From Euptelea pleiosperma (Eukaryota > Streptophyta > Magnoliopsida > Ranunculales > Eupteleaceae): a DNA stretch of 64,000 nucleotides. Shown here piece after piece: positions 37,045 through 48,009 of the stretch (positions within the stretch are counted from its first letter, which is position 1; every line of letters starts with the position of its first letter). Location: the NCBI GenBank assembly GCA_035048495.1, contig CM068551.1, forward strand, positions 11,967,248 through 12,031,247, read 5' to 3'. The translations under genes were made by a program, and so were the position numbers. The notes beneath the pieces were generated by a model that saw only the letters and a list, made by a program, of their open reading frames with translations, made no database searches and was not told where the DNA came from.

Positions 37045-37490
37045 CACAAAATGAGCCACGTGGCACACTGTTACAGGACTCTGACCGTATGGATGTTTGT
37101 CCTATCCCATGATGGACCTACAAACCAAAAATCAGCCTGATTAGTGATTTATAGGCTTTGGATTGGACTTATTTTCATGGGCTGATCTCAACTGTGGGAA
37201 TTTGAGCAGTATTTGAGGTACAAAGATGCAACACTTATTAAATCACTAATCGGGCTGATTTGTGGTTTGTAAGTCCACCATGGGATTGGACTTATTTTCA
37301 TGGGCTGATCTCAACTGTGGGAATTTGAGGTACACAAATGCAACACTTATAAATCACTAATCAGGCTGATTTGTGGTTTGTAAGTCCACTATGGGATTGG
37401 ACTTATTTTCATGGGCTGATCTCAACTATGGGAATTTGAGCAGTATTTGAGATACAAAGATGCAACACTTATAAATCACTAATCAGGTTT
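37045..37490. repeat. Family A MITE sequence with an internally triplicated segment
   Basis: Opens with gagccacgtggcac and ctgaccgtatggatgtttg. A segment starting ggattggacttattttcatg then occurs three times (about 37159, 37287 and 37396), each running through gatctcaactRtgggaattt to cacttataaatcactaatc. The right terminus is lost (sequence breaks off after aatcaggtttctg). Confidence 0.7.
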
Positions 37491-38187
37491 CTGAAATGAT
37501 ACTGAGCCTCCTAGGGTTTTGAAATTAGTTTTGTGGCACATGAATAGCTTATCCCAAGGTTTTAAATTGACCCATATAAAAGGGCACATCACTCACAGTT
37601 AAAATATTTTTATTATTTTTTTTTAAATATTTATCCATGAGTAATTGGCCTAGCCCACCCCTTCTGACCTACACCAACAATCAGCCTGATTAATGATATG
37701 TAGTGATTCGATCTGAGTACCCAAAGGCTAAAAATCACCCTATAGAAAAAGCTAGATTTAAATGGCTAAATACTAATAGTCAGGCTGATTCTTGGTGTAT
37801 AGGTTCATCAATGGTGAGTCCATCAAGGCCTGCAGGCAAAGAAGAAGGGGTTGAGTAGCTGCAAATAGTTCATCCCAAGTGGGCTCCAATCCAATGCTCA
37901 GAAATCACTAATCAGCTTGATTGGAGGGTTTAAAATTTCGGGAAGGTAGATTTACAAACCAAATATTAGATTACAGACCAAAAATTTGGGGAAGGTACAC
38001 TTACAGACCAAAAATTAGCTTGATCAGAGATTTCTAAGCGTTAGATTATAGTTGTTTTCAACGATTTTATCCCTAAACCCTCAAAAGAGGGTTTCAAAAC
38101 TAACATGGGTTAGAGATAATGAATCAGGGTGATTTTTGCTATATAAATCCACTAAGGAGTGGTAAAAACAATGATTCGGCCACATAC

Positions 38188-38425
38188 CTGTTACCGTAGC
38201 TTGGATGAATGGAGGGCGGCGACGGCTACGATGACACACGAACGGAGGATGAGCGGCGAAGGCGAGAAAAGCACAGAGGACGCGCGGCACATGTGCGTTC
38301 GAAGCACCGGTCGAGGAGAGGGCAAAGGGGGGTGAAGGGAGGAGGAGAGGGCGAAGGGGACTTCGCACAGCAAAGAAGATCAGAAGAAGGGTTTTCGCGC
38401 GAATGCGAAAACCCAAATTTTTTTT
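38188..38425 (-). other. GC-rich 5' leader exon of the CACTA transposase
   Basis: The only strongly GC-rich, CpG-rich stretch in the element (cttcgccctctcctcctccc-like on the minus strand). It sits just inside the right subterminal repeats and ends at the donor CAG|GTATG. Position and composition fit the promoter-proximal non-coding exon of CACTA transposase genes. Short open frames through it are not conserved that I can tell. Confidence 0.5.
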
Positions 38426-38429
38426 TTTT

Positions 38430-38705
38430 TATAACCAGTCTTATAGCGACGGCCACTACTTGACCCTCGCTAAAACCCTATATAGCGACGGCCAAAACTG
38501 TCGGTAAATATAACTTATACGAGGGTCACCATCTGGCCGTCGCTATAATACTATTTAGCGAGGGATTATGTCTGGCCGTCGCTATAGACACTATATTTTT
38601 GGGCGCCAAAACCATCTACCGACGGTTAGGTATTTTACCGTCGCTATATGATTATTTAGAGACGGTTTTGCGTGGCCGTCGCTATAAGCCGAATTTCTTG
38701 TAGTG
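38430..38705. repeat. Right terminal and subterminal repeat region of the CACTA element
   Basis: Repeated tagcgacggcc, gagggtca and ggccgtcgctata motifs in both orientations, ending ...gccgaatttcttgtagtg. They match the motif set in the left subterminal region and should bind the same accessory protein. Confidence 0.85.
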
Positions 38706-38754
38706 TACATATACAAAGAAATGATCAGAATTAAAAGAAAGAAAAAAAATTTCA

Positions 38755-38915
38755 AAACGTTTGAATGGAGTGGATTTTATCAGTTGATTTTTAGCCGTAG
38801 ATTTCAAGCATTATTTGGGGTACTCAGATCAAAAGGTTTGAAATCACTCATCAGGCTGATATTTGGTATATAGGACCACATAGCGATGGGACAAACATCC
38901 ATACGGTCATTGACG
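38755..38915. mobile_element. Partial Mutator-like MITE (family A)
   Basis: Right-half motifs in order: tgaatggagtggattttatc, gatcaaaaggtttgaaatca, atcaggctgat, gggacaaacatccatacggtc. No intact terminus. Confidence 0.5.
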
Positions 38916-39032
38916 AGTGACAATACTGAAGGGGTACCGCAACCCAGGTTTTGACTTTAAAATAGCCTTTAAAGTGAGCATTTAATTTAAGTAATGTGGA
39001 GCGTCAACACTACAGGTTCTTGCTTTATAATA

Positions 39033-39421
39033 GGGGTCAGGCTCAGTGGACACAAATTTTCACACCCAATTTCACACAAAAAAATCGTAGGGGGCCAATA
39101 TATAAATTAGAAGTTTTAGAATATGATGAATTTTGGTGGGATGGTCTCTATAGTGAGGAGATCACCCTCACAAAAATTCAAATCATTCTGATACACATAG
39201 CATGGTTTACAAGATGATGAATTATGGACCGTCTATTTTTTACCGTTAACTTGAAACCCACATTTGATGGGGTTAGAAATTTCAGAATGGGCTGAATTTT
39301 TGTAGGGGTGATCTATATGGTGCGGAGATCATCCTCACCAAAAATCAGCTATTGATTTATCATCTTCCATGTGGGTTCACCAGAAGTGTGTGTGAAAAAA
39401 TGTGTCCGCTGAGCCAGAACC
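39033..39421. mobile_element. MITE related to the element at 52066..52458, inverted orientation
   Basis: Begins ggggtcaggctcagtggacac and ends gtgtccgctgagccagaacc, inverted ends of about 20 bp. The interior (gatcaccctcacaaaaattc, ttttttaccgttaacttgaaaccc) matches the 52066 element on the opposite strand. No convincing target duplication. Confidence 0.65.
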
Positions 39422-40369
39422 AATAGGGTATAGACAGATAGATATTACAAGTTCCCTTTTTAAATCTTGGTAGGTACCAAACCATGGATGTACGGCAAGT
39501 GTAGAACAATTAGGACAGCACGTGTGTTTAGAACTTGAGAACGAGATCTCCAATGCCAAATATTCCTTACTATTTCTTATTCTCCGTATCCCGTACCATT
39601 TCCTTTGTTGTTTTTTTCTTTTCTTATTGGCTAACAGCCCGCATTTAACGGCAAAATCATGGGCAGGAACGTAGAACTAAAGAAAAGCTTGCGGAGAATC
39701 TTTGGGCAATGTCCCACACTGCTGACTGCACTTGCGTCCATCACGCCAAAACCATTAGTTGCATCCACCACCGGTCAGCACGCGCCATTGACGCCGTGTG
39801 CTGTGCTACAATGATCAACGTACATCTGAATCATCGAACACAACACCAAACACCAGCTCATCTTTCCTCCTCTATCTACAAAGCCAAATAGAACAAAAAG
39901 ACCCTCTCCCTTAGCCAATTTTCGTGTGTTCTTGAGTGTAATCTTATGTGTTTTCTCTTGGTATACGTATTGGCCCACAGAATTATCCTCACATGGCTTC
40001 ATGTGCACTCAAAAACACAACCCCATGTGCATGCCTTTTGATCATTTGCTAACTTGTTCTCACGTCATTGGGTCCCCCTTCCATGCATTGGCCTCCATCT
40101 TTGCTCATGGCTTGCAACGATACGATTCATTTTTTCTTAAATTATTGGGCAAATGCTGAAAAAGGATAATTTTATGAAAATATTTGTGCCAGTACTAAGG
40201 ATTATTGTTGACTAAAAAAATATGGATATTTTTCGAATCGAATGTAAGAATATCATGAATTTAAATCCGAACAAAAATTTCGATATCCGATGTATATTCT
40301 GAATCAATATTCGATTTTGAAGACCCGCGATTTAATTATTACTGGAGGAGCTGATACTTGAAGAGAGCT
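39422..40369. other. No gene recognised
   Basis: Short frames only, no domain recognised. No inverted or tandem repeat identified. Confidence 0.4.
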
Positions 40370-41700
40370 CGCATGGAAAGCAATATGCTGAGTAGATTGC
40401 TCCATATTTGAATTTGTTTTTAATTAAACCAGGGATAGCTCCAAAAGGTACGTTGGTGCAACTTTTGTTTGGATTTGCTTTTAAACCAGAGATAGCTCCA
40501 AAAGAAAGTAATTTAGAAATGAAACCAGATAGATGATAGGCAATAAGTGAAGGCTTGCTTAACAAAAATCTCTTGACTGCACCTGCCAAGAACATGGTAG
40601 TGGTAATACTTGTGCACCAACTAAATTCATCTGTAATGAATTCTTAAGAGCACTAAAATCAAGACGAGGAGGGGTGAGAATAGTGAAGAAACTATAGCCA
40701 TTCAGGGCTACCATTATTCTAATGGGAACTCCTCACTAACTTATGGGGAAAGGTTACACGCCATTGGACTCTGGCCAAACCATCGCCCCATTACATAACT
40801 TGCCAAGAACTAGAATGATAGTCTACACAAGAGTAAACCACCCCTAGGAGTTCTCGGAACATGATTTCGAGACCGACAAATTAAAGTTCTTGGGATTAAA
40901 TTTTGACAATTTTCTCTGATGTAGTATGTGGATAGCGTGTCCGAAACTAGTCACATAGTAGGTTCAAGAGACGTGTGACCCACAATGCCACAATAATTAC
41001 TGATTTGTGTAACTAGTGTAATTGGCAAGTACGATCTTCAAAAGACCTTCTATTAGGAAACGAGAGCTGACTAAGTGGTACCAATCTTGGCCAAAGAGTC
41101 CTAGATAGAAACTAATGAGTTGGTTGTCAATCCTTAAGATCAATGAAATCATATATAAAAGGGTATATAGGATCCCCGCTAATGAAGGGAACTCAAATAC
41201 TCACAACTCCTTACAAACACTTCAACTAAACCCTAACTTGAGCGTCAGAAATTTCTTTTGCTGGTAAACCCCTCTCCGACCTAGAAAGGAGCGTTCTTCC
41301 TTAATGATACTCTACTTTTTATGTTATTCAAGATAAATCAGCTCATTAGCTTGCCTCAACATGGTGTTCTCAAGATTTCAAAATTCTCAGTCAAAGTTTG
41401 GTCGTCAAATTCTATCTCAAAGATCCCGAGAGCCTCTCAGAGATTGTGTGGACCAGATTTGTGCCCACATCTTTTGGTGTTGTCTATGAAGAATCCATTC
41501 CAAAATCTTCATATTCTTATTTCTACTGAAAAAGATGGTGAACACATGATTAGGACGATGTGCCGCCCACTGATGGGCAATCCACCCTACAAGAGATAGA
41601 AAAAATATGACAGAGTTTGAAGCACAATGCAGAGAACTCAAACTAAACCATAAAGAGAATGAAAGGCTTAGAAGGGGATTGAAGAAGACTTGTTAACTAT
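40370..41700 (+). repeat. Retroelement-like dispersed repeat, copy 3
   Basis: 40370..40600 and 41050..41700 align in order with 19300..19540 and 19610..20170. The block between them (about 40600..41050) is unique to this copy and contains one side of a 16-bp direct repeat (40676..40691). A short frame near the end (MTEFEAQCRELKLNHKENE) looks like a charged coiled coil as in gag proteins; this is weak evidence. Confidence 0.45.
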
Positions 41701-41804
41701 GATCAATAGGATATTGCTAATCGCACCATATAAATGAGAGATCATCCTCCCAGTCATCAAGACAGAGGAAACTTCGAACATCGGTTGTAATGCCTTGTAT
41801 CACA

Positions 41805-42350
41805 TCAGTTGTAATGCCTTGTATTTTTTATTCTATTAATTATTATAGTCAATAGTTAATTATTACAATGGTTAATAATGCATGCATGATTTATGCTTCA
41901 ATTGTGTTATGATTGTTGCATGGGATTTTAGAGTCATTTTAGTGACTTTTGAGTTTGTTTAAGACTTAGTTAGTAGCTTTTTTTGGCACGTAGGTTGACC
42001 TAAATTAGGGTTTTAGACCTTTCATATTTAAGTCCAAGTGAAACTGACGAAAATAACTTTTCACTCATTAAAAAATAATATTCTCTTTTATCTCTCTCAT
42101 GTGTTTTTCGGATCTAGGGTTTAGGAAAACACTTTGAATGTTGGTGGATCACCCTTAGAGTTTTCGTTTAACGATTACAAGCAAGTGAACCACCATTAGT
42201 AACCTTTTGTTGTTTGTTTTGATTGATAATATGTTTGTTTTCTTATTAAGAAAGCATGTTGATAAACAATATTTTGATCAATCGTTGTAACTTACTGTCA
42301 CATTAAACCAAAACCTACAAAATAAAACTATGGATTTCCGTATAATACAA
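41805..42350 (+). repeat. LTR-like retroelement remnant, inverted copy of 11330..12060
   Basis: Carries gaaactgacgaaaataactt, ttcactcatt, gttggtggatc and gtttaacgatta in the same order as the minus strand of 11640..11860. No open frame of interest. Confidence 0.4.
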
Positions 42351-42362
42351 GCATTGGGATCA

Positions 42363-42740
42363 AACAACAATGAGGGGCGAGGGGCGGTTATTGCTTAGAA
42401 GATTACGTGCGGGGCACTTGCCACTGACGACAAGATGAAAAATAGAGGCGTTAGAAATGCATCTAGATGTTGCCTATGCAAAGCGGTGGGGGAAACCAGC
42501 CAACATTTATCCTTTGAATGTAGCTTTAGCCGTGGAGTTTGGAACTTCATCCTTGCGACGTTCATCGTTAATGGGAGTATCACCTGCTGGACCCACGTAT
42601 ACAACATGAGTAAAGGGAAACCAGGGATAGGGATATGTGGGCTGCGTCGGTGGTTTCTTGCATAGTCAGTATTTGGTTTGCTCGGAATAGGGTGACCTTC
42701 GATGACAAACCACCTGACATGGGCAAAGTTAAAAACTCAA
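42363..42740 (+). pseudogene. LINE retrotransposon zinc-binding (zf-RVT) domain remnant
   Basis: Encodes ALATDDKMKNRGV, CCLCKAVGETSQHLSFECSF and GVWNF, the C-x2-C...H...C zinc-binding region that follows reverse transcriptase in plant LINEs. The frame is broken by stops on both sides (TAG before KITCG, and after RRWFLA). It continues as SVWFARNRVTFDDKPPDMGK before the sequence changes at about 42740. The RNase H domain that should follow lies 5.3 kb away at 48090..48641. Confidence 0.75.
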
Positions 42741-44780
42741 AAGCCAATAGACACAGCCAAGACCCAAGAAAGTAACAAATACATGTGAGAAGAAATGGGA
42801 AGAAATAAATAGATAATCAGTAACAAAATAAGGCAAGTCTCATGGGTTCATAAACACAAGTTATGAACCTCCAAGAGTATAAACCCCAAGAACAGGTTAT
42901 CTGATAAGGATATGTGCGCTCAGATGACCGAATCTGTCTCAAAGAGTAACAGTCACTCCAACTCAGCAAATCTCAACACTCAAGAAGATCATTACGATCT
43001 CCAACCAGACCGTGATAAGTTACGAACTTCTCATCCAAGAACATGTTGATAAACCAGATCATGATAAGCTGCAATATTCTCATCCTACTAATTTTCTTTT
43101 AAGGAGTAAAAGCGGGTTTGAATATTGAGAAAATAAGAATGATGTATGACACTGAATATCGATAATGGCTATTTGCAGTCATTAACAAATGAATTATTAC
43201 TCAATGTCTTTCATGCTTCATGCATTCCCAATAGTTTGTGTTTCTTTCTAAATCTGTGGAGTTCGCTAATAAAGGGGTTGGCATTTAAATCTCCTGTAAC
43301 CCCCTTACCTAATGTCTTTGGAGCAGAATAATTGGAAAAGTAAAACGAAAATAAGCAACAATGTGGGGGACTAGGAGGTGACCCAGTATTGAAACCATCT
43401 GTTTTGCTATCCATGGGAGCTATTTGCGTGGTCTTGCATGAGTTCTATTTATTGCTATCAAATAGCGTATAAACTCAAATCTGGAAAATGCTGATTTCTT
43501 TTTCTATGTAGGACGATTCATATTTGGAGAGTTATATCAGTACCATTGGTGTTGATTTTGTAAGTATGGTGATGTAATACAATGTGTTCAGAGGTTGGCT
43601 GTCAGCTGCTTTGCTTATTGTTAGCTGGATATGCTCTTAGTTGTCCATTATGACCACATTTCAACACCTACTTCTTGAATTATGCTTCCAATGCTTCGGA
43701 TTGAAGTTGATGTTGCAAAATACACTGAAGTCATAAGCCAGATGATTTGCATGGTTAGATCAGATTGTTTCATGGTCAGGATATGCATTTTTGTAGATGG
43801 CTTTGATAGGCCTAATCTGCTAGAAACTCTGTTAGTTGAGGCTTGATCTTTGTCCTAATTAGATTTAAATTCTTTTTCGTGTTTTTGCAATTCTTGTCGG
43901 AAATCAGAAACTTTCCTACTATTAGTGGGATTTGGGAGGGTTGAAAATTGGTAGGTTTTGATTTAGTAATTGATTTGTATTGTATTTACTATTTAGAGGG
44001 GATATTGATTTCATTCTTGTTGTGTTTGTACTTATCTGTTTTTCTGATTTGGTTGTTGTAAACTGAAAGTTTGATTTGGTTGTTTGGAAGAAAAAATAGA
44101 AACTTTCTTGGTTTTAGTGAAATTCACAGTAGATTATATCTCCAAAGGTTGAATTTCGATTGAAGACAGACCAAGGAATTGATTTGGATGTGAACTTATA
44201 ATACAGAGTGAGAAAAGGTTTACAATAGAACTTGATGTGTATGGTATTATAATCCCAAATCTTATTTAGAAATTCACTTTTCTAGGTAATTAAAGTCAAT
44301 TCACAGTATTGTAGTTGGAAACCTTGATGAGGAAAGTTAAGACTAAGGCTATAATTGATGTGACACTAGAAATATAAGCTTGTATTATGAAATTCTATAT
44401 TTTCACAACGCTTCTAAAATTCAGAACCCTAGCACCTCAATAAATGATTAATGACAACACTTATGACATAAAACCCGTATTACATTGGTTAACACAATAG
44501 CTTGATGCAATACTCACCATCGCAATACTCACCATCTTTAGGATAATTATTTGTTAAAAATACTCAAAATTAGTAGACATGGATTTGTTTCTTATCGTAG
44601 GGTGCAACAAGTAGAATCATTATAGAGTTGTGGGCAGGTTTGAAGTTTTCAGGTGGTGCCATCATGATGGATAAAGCTTGAGTGCATCTTAACAGGTTTT
44701 GAAATGCTTTCCTTAAATTAATAAAACCATAATATACACATACCACACGGTAGATTTAACAATTGTAACTTGTTATTTGT
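42741..44780. other. Insert between the LINE halves, unassigned 5' part
   Basis: AT-rich, no recognised domain. Probably the left portion of the second CACTA element (its 5' leader and intron), but no CACTA left terminus was found here, so the border is undefined. Confidence 0.35.
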
Positions 44781-44781
44781 A

Positions 44782-45960
44782 GAGTTACAACGGAATACCA
44801 AGAAGGAGCTATGAAGTTTGTAGAAATTGCTAAGGCGAATGCAGAAAACCCAGAATGGATTAGATGCCCATGCAAAAAATGTCAGAATTTGTATCTTCGA
44901 AATGGTCCAACTGTTTATGAGCACTTAGTCATAAATGGGATAGATTTAACATACACAACTTGGGTCTGGCATGGGGAGCCACGGAGTGCATCAAAACCTG
45001 GAATCGAAATGTCAGATACATATAGGTTATGTAGAGCCGTGTATGCGCAAGATGAAGATATTCCAGAACCTGTTCAAGATAGAAGAGAGGCAGATGAAGA
45101 TGTTCCAGAACCTGTTGAAGATAAAAGAGAGGCAGACTTCAAAAAATTCTTAGAAGATGCTGAAACCCCTTTATACCCAAGTTGCACAAAGTACACAAAG
45201 TTATCTGCAATAGTAGCTTTATACAAGCATAAAGCTATGAATGGCCTGTCTAATAAGAGTTTTAACGAACTTCTGGAGATATTGCATGACATGCTACCAC
45301 AAGATAACACAATTCCAGAATCAATATACTCAACAAAGAAGTTACTCAAGTCATTTGATCTTGAGTACGGGAAGATACATGCATGTGTGAACGACTGTTG
45401 TCTATTTAGAAAGGATCTAGCAGAAATGGAGAATTGTCCAAAATGTGGTTCCTCTAGATGGAAGGTAGATCATCGAACAAAAAAAATTAAAAAGGGAGTT
45501 CCTGCAAAGGTGTTAAGATATTTTCTAATAATACCAAGGTTTAGGAGGATGTTTAGGTCAACAGAAATGGCAGAACAGTTAAGGTGGCATTCTACTCATA
45601 AAAGTGAAGATTGCAACATGAGACACCCGGTGGATTCCTTGGCATGGGATACTATTAATAGGAAGTGGCCTTCTTTCTCAACAGATCCACGAAATCTTCG
45701 ACTCGGTCTTGCTGCAGATGGATTCAATCCCTTCCGTGATCTTAGTTCTAGATACAGTTGTTGGCCAATAATGCTAGTTATATACAACCTCCCACCATGG
45801 CTATGCATGAAAAGAAACATTTGATGCTAACATTATTGATTCCAGGTCCTAAGCAACCAGGGAACGACATAGATGTAGAAAAAAGAGAGTCCAAACCCAT
45901 CCTCCATAACTAGAGTTGATGTTTGGTCTCGGGCACATACCAAGTTGAGTGGTGAACCAT
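44782..45960 (+). pseudogene. Second CACTA transposase, TNP2-like, truncated and frameshifted
   Basis: An acceptor-like ttatttgtag precedes VTTEYQEGAMKF. The transposase-associated domain follows (WIRCPCKKCQNLYL, WVWHGE), then FLEDAETPLYPSCTKYTKL, NGLSNKSFNELLEIL, CPKCGSSRWK and ADGFNPFRDLSS. The frame breaks after LPPWLCMKR: one base shift restores HLMLTLLIPGPKQPGNDID. Transposase sequence stops there (about 45880) and runs straight into an accessory-protein-like piece (TRVDVWSRAHTKLSGEPSN). About two thirds of the transposase is deleted. Confidence 0.85.
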
Positions 45961-46096
45961 CCAACCTAGTAGTTGTTGAGCACTTAGTATGTCTTAAAAT
46001 TTTATTTTATCTAATTATTTCTTGTTATAATAAATCTATGTCTTCATTGTTAGGTCATGCTTATATATAATGATATTTGATATGTAAATTCAGAGA

Positions 46097-46887
46097 ATGA
46101 TTCAACAACTTAGAGAATCATCTTCTTCTACTTTAAAAGACGATGCACTTTCACAAGTACTTGGACCTGAACGTCGTGGTCGAATAAGAGGGGTTGGATT
46201 TGGAGTTGCTCCATCTAAATTAGGTGCAATATCACAAAACACCAAGAAGATAAATCAGTTAGAACAAGAACTTATGTCAATGAAGGAAAAGATGAAGCTT
46301 ATGGAAAGTTTGATGTTACAGTCAATGAATAATCAGGTAAGTTACTAATGTAGAAAATATAATAATTATAAGTACATATTATATTTTTTATTATATTCTT
46401 TATGTCTTTTATTTGAACTTTTTACAGGATCAGAGTGTAGGGAATGAGCAAATGTTCCAAAAGAGTGTAAGTACTCCCCACGTAAATTTTATCAACACTG
46501 AATTCTCATGTTAAATCATATCTCTCTTTATATATATATATATATATATATATATTTAAAAGACTCCTTATGTAGAAGTAACTATTTTTTTTATTTTAAT
46601 GATAGTCACAACGCGGAAGTACTAATTGGGGAGGTGACAAGTGTAAGTTGCTAAATTGGATGGAATCGGATGAGGTAGTTGCTCATGCACGTTGGGTGAC
46701 AGATGACCCTAAAGCACTAGTGCATTTTGTACCTCTTGAACCCAATGCCTCCAAAGTTTGGGTTGATGAAGACAAACAACCTTCAGCATTATTATGGAGG
46801 TCAACATCTGATATGCGAACAATAGGAGAAGCTGTAGGAAGTACAATTGCATGGCCTACAGTCCACATTATTATGACTGAAGATTAA
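46097..46887 (+). pseudogene. Accessory-protein remnant of the second CACTA element
   Basis: Exon at 46097..46335 encodes LGPERRGRIRGVGFGVAPSK and a coiled coil (INQLEQELMSMKEKMKLMES), the counterpart of the last exon of the 30242..31932 gene. Short exons DQSVGNEQMFQKS (about 46430) and SQRGSTNWGGDKCKLLNWME... to stop 46887 follow with plausible splice sites. The N-terminal part of the protein is missing because of the deletion near 45880. Confidence 0.7.
46529..46555. repeat. (TA)13 microsatellite
   Basis: TA dinucleotide run within an intron of the second CACTA element. Confidence 0.95.
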
Positions 46888-47499
46888 CTCTGGTATAACA
46901 TTCTATTCATTTATCTTGATAATGAATGATATGCGTGAACATGTAATACGTTTGGATTGTTATATGATTTTTTTATAAGCAATATGCAATGTTAAGAATA
47001 ATCATAATGGCATTTTTTAATTGTGTACACTTACAATCATTTCTTAAGTAATGACAAAATCATAACATATCATTTTTTTTATTTTTCGTATTTATTCAAG
47101 ATATTTTTTGGAACGTGCAGGTCCAAGTGGAAGGCCTCTTTTTGGCTGTGGATGTGGTGGTTATGACGCAAGCCCTGCTCGCTCAAATCGTTTTAAGGAG
47201 GATGTAGTTTATATTAGAAGTCTTTTAATTTTCTCAGTTTAAGGGTCCAAAATCAAGTAAAACAATTGACATTTGTTTCATTTTGATATTACAACACTAG
47301 AAGTTTCTTTTGTTGAACAATATTATTTTATGAGTAAGAATCTTTAATTTGTTGGATTCGGTTATGAATTGAAAGAAACAAAAATGAGAAATTACCTTCA
47401 ACTCGTAATACTATCCGTATCTTTTTTTGCAAGTTAAAGAATTGCATTCTTACATGTAGATATGGAAGACGTGACAAAATTATTCAAACAGGAAAATGT

Positions 47500-48009
47500 G
47501 GCTTTTCACTGAGAAAATTAACAGGGGTATTTGTAAGAGCATTACATGGAGAATTTTTATTGGAAAAATATAACGTGCAAATGAATGCCATGCTTATAAT
47601 TCTATGGCGTTCAAAGAAAGTCATGCTTACAAAAATCCATGACACACAAAAGCATTTTATGAATATCATGCTTTAGATTTCTATAGCGATCAAAGAATGC
47701 CATGTATAATCAGAAATCATGACAGATCATAGCATTTTATGAACGTCATGCTTTAAGAAATAGTCTACAGCATTCTCTAAGTGTCATGGTTAATAAAAAT
47801 AATTTGAAGCATTCATAGCGTTTAGGTTTTCAGAACGTCATGAAATGGTGATAAACGATGGCAATTTTCAAATGCCATGCATTTATGGCTTTCTTATAAA
47901 ACGTTATAAAATAAACAGTAGCATTGCGTTCTATGACATTTTGTGAACGCCATCAAAAGTCATTTATGACGTTCTTTGAACGCCATAAATAACAATTTTT
48001 GTTGTAGTG
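47500..48009. repeat. Right subterminal repeats and terminus of the second CACTA element
   Basis: Ends ...caatttttgttgtagtg, which is CACTACAAC on the minus strand. The preceding 500 bp has many gaacgccat / atgccatg / gacgttc motifs in both orientations, the typical subterminal layout. The motif differs from the GCGACGG of the 26446..38705 element, so this is another CACTA lineage. Confidence 0.8.

Larger units (their letters stand above)
35597..38187 (-). other. 5' leader intron of the CACTA transposase, hosting MITEs
   Basis: The minus strand has a strong donor AACAG|GTATGTGG at 38188/38187 and a good acceptor TTAATTTCAG before 35624, which is 28 bases upstream of the transposase ATG. The implied 2.56-kb intron contains family A MITE sequences at 36446..36763 and 37045..37490, and more degraded repeat at 37660..38160. 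Splicing is predicted, not demonstrated. Confidence 0.55.
26446..38705 (-). mobile_element. Complete CACTA (En/Spm) transposon, 12.26 kb
   Basis: Left end CACTACAGGAAAAAATACTT; the right end read on the minus strand is CACTACAAGAAATTCGGCTT. Both are flanked by TAC (26443..26445 and 38706..38708), the 3-bp duplication of CACTA elements. Both ends carry clustered subterminal GCGACGG / CCGTCGC repeats. Genes read leftward: a GC-rich leader exon, a TNP2-type transposase (35596 to 32064) and an accessory protein (31932 to 30242). A 17-copy satellite follows. Both essential genes are present, but one premature TAG in the transposase may make the copy inactive. Confidence 0.95.

Noticed and set aside
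38081..38456. Possible cellular gene encoded in the GC-rich stretch
   Set aside because: Several overlapping frames on both strands, none with a domain. Position and the CAG|GTATG donor fit a non-coding leader exon of the transposase better.
39033..39421. 9-bp duplication for the second family C element
   Set aside because: I compared the flanks of 39033 and 39421 at several offsets and found no convincing match, so its superfamily is taken only from the relative at 52066.
44360..44370. CACTA left end of the second CACTA element at gacactagaaat
   Set aside because: It reads CACTAGAAAT rather than CACTACAAC, has no subterminal repeats nearby and no matching 3-bp duplication.
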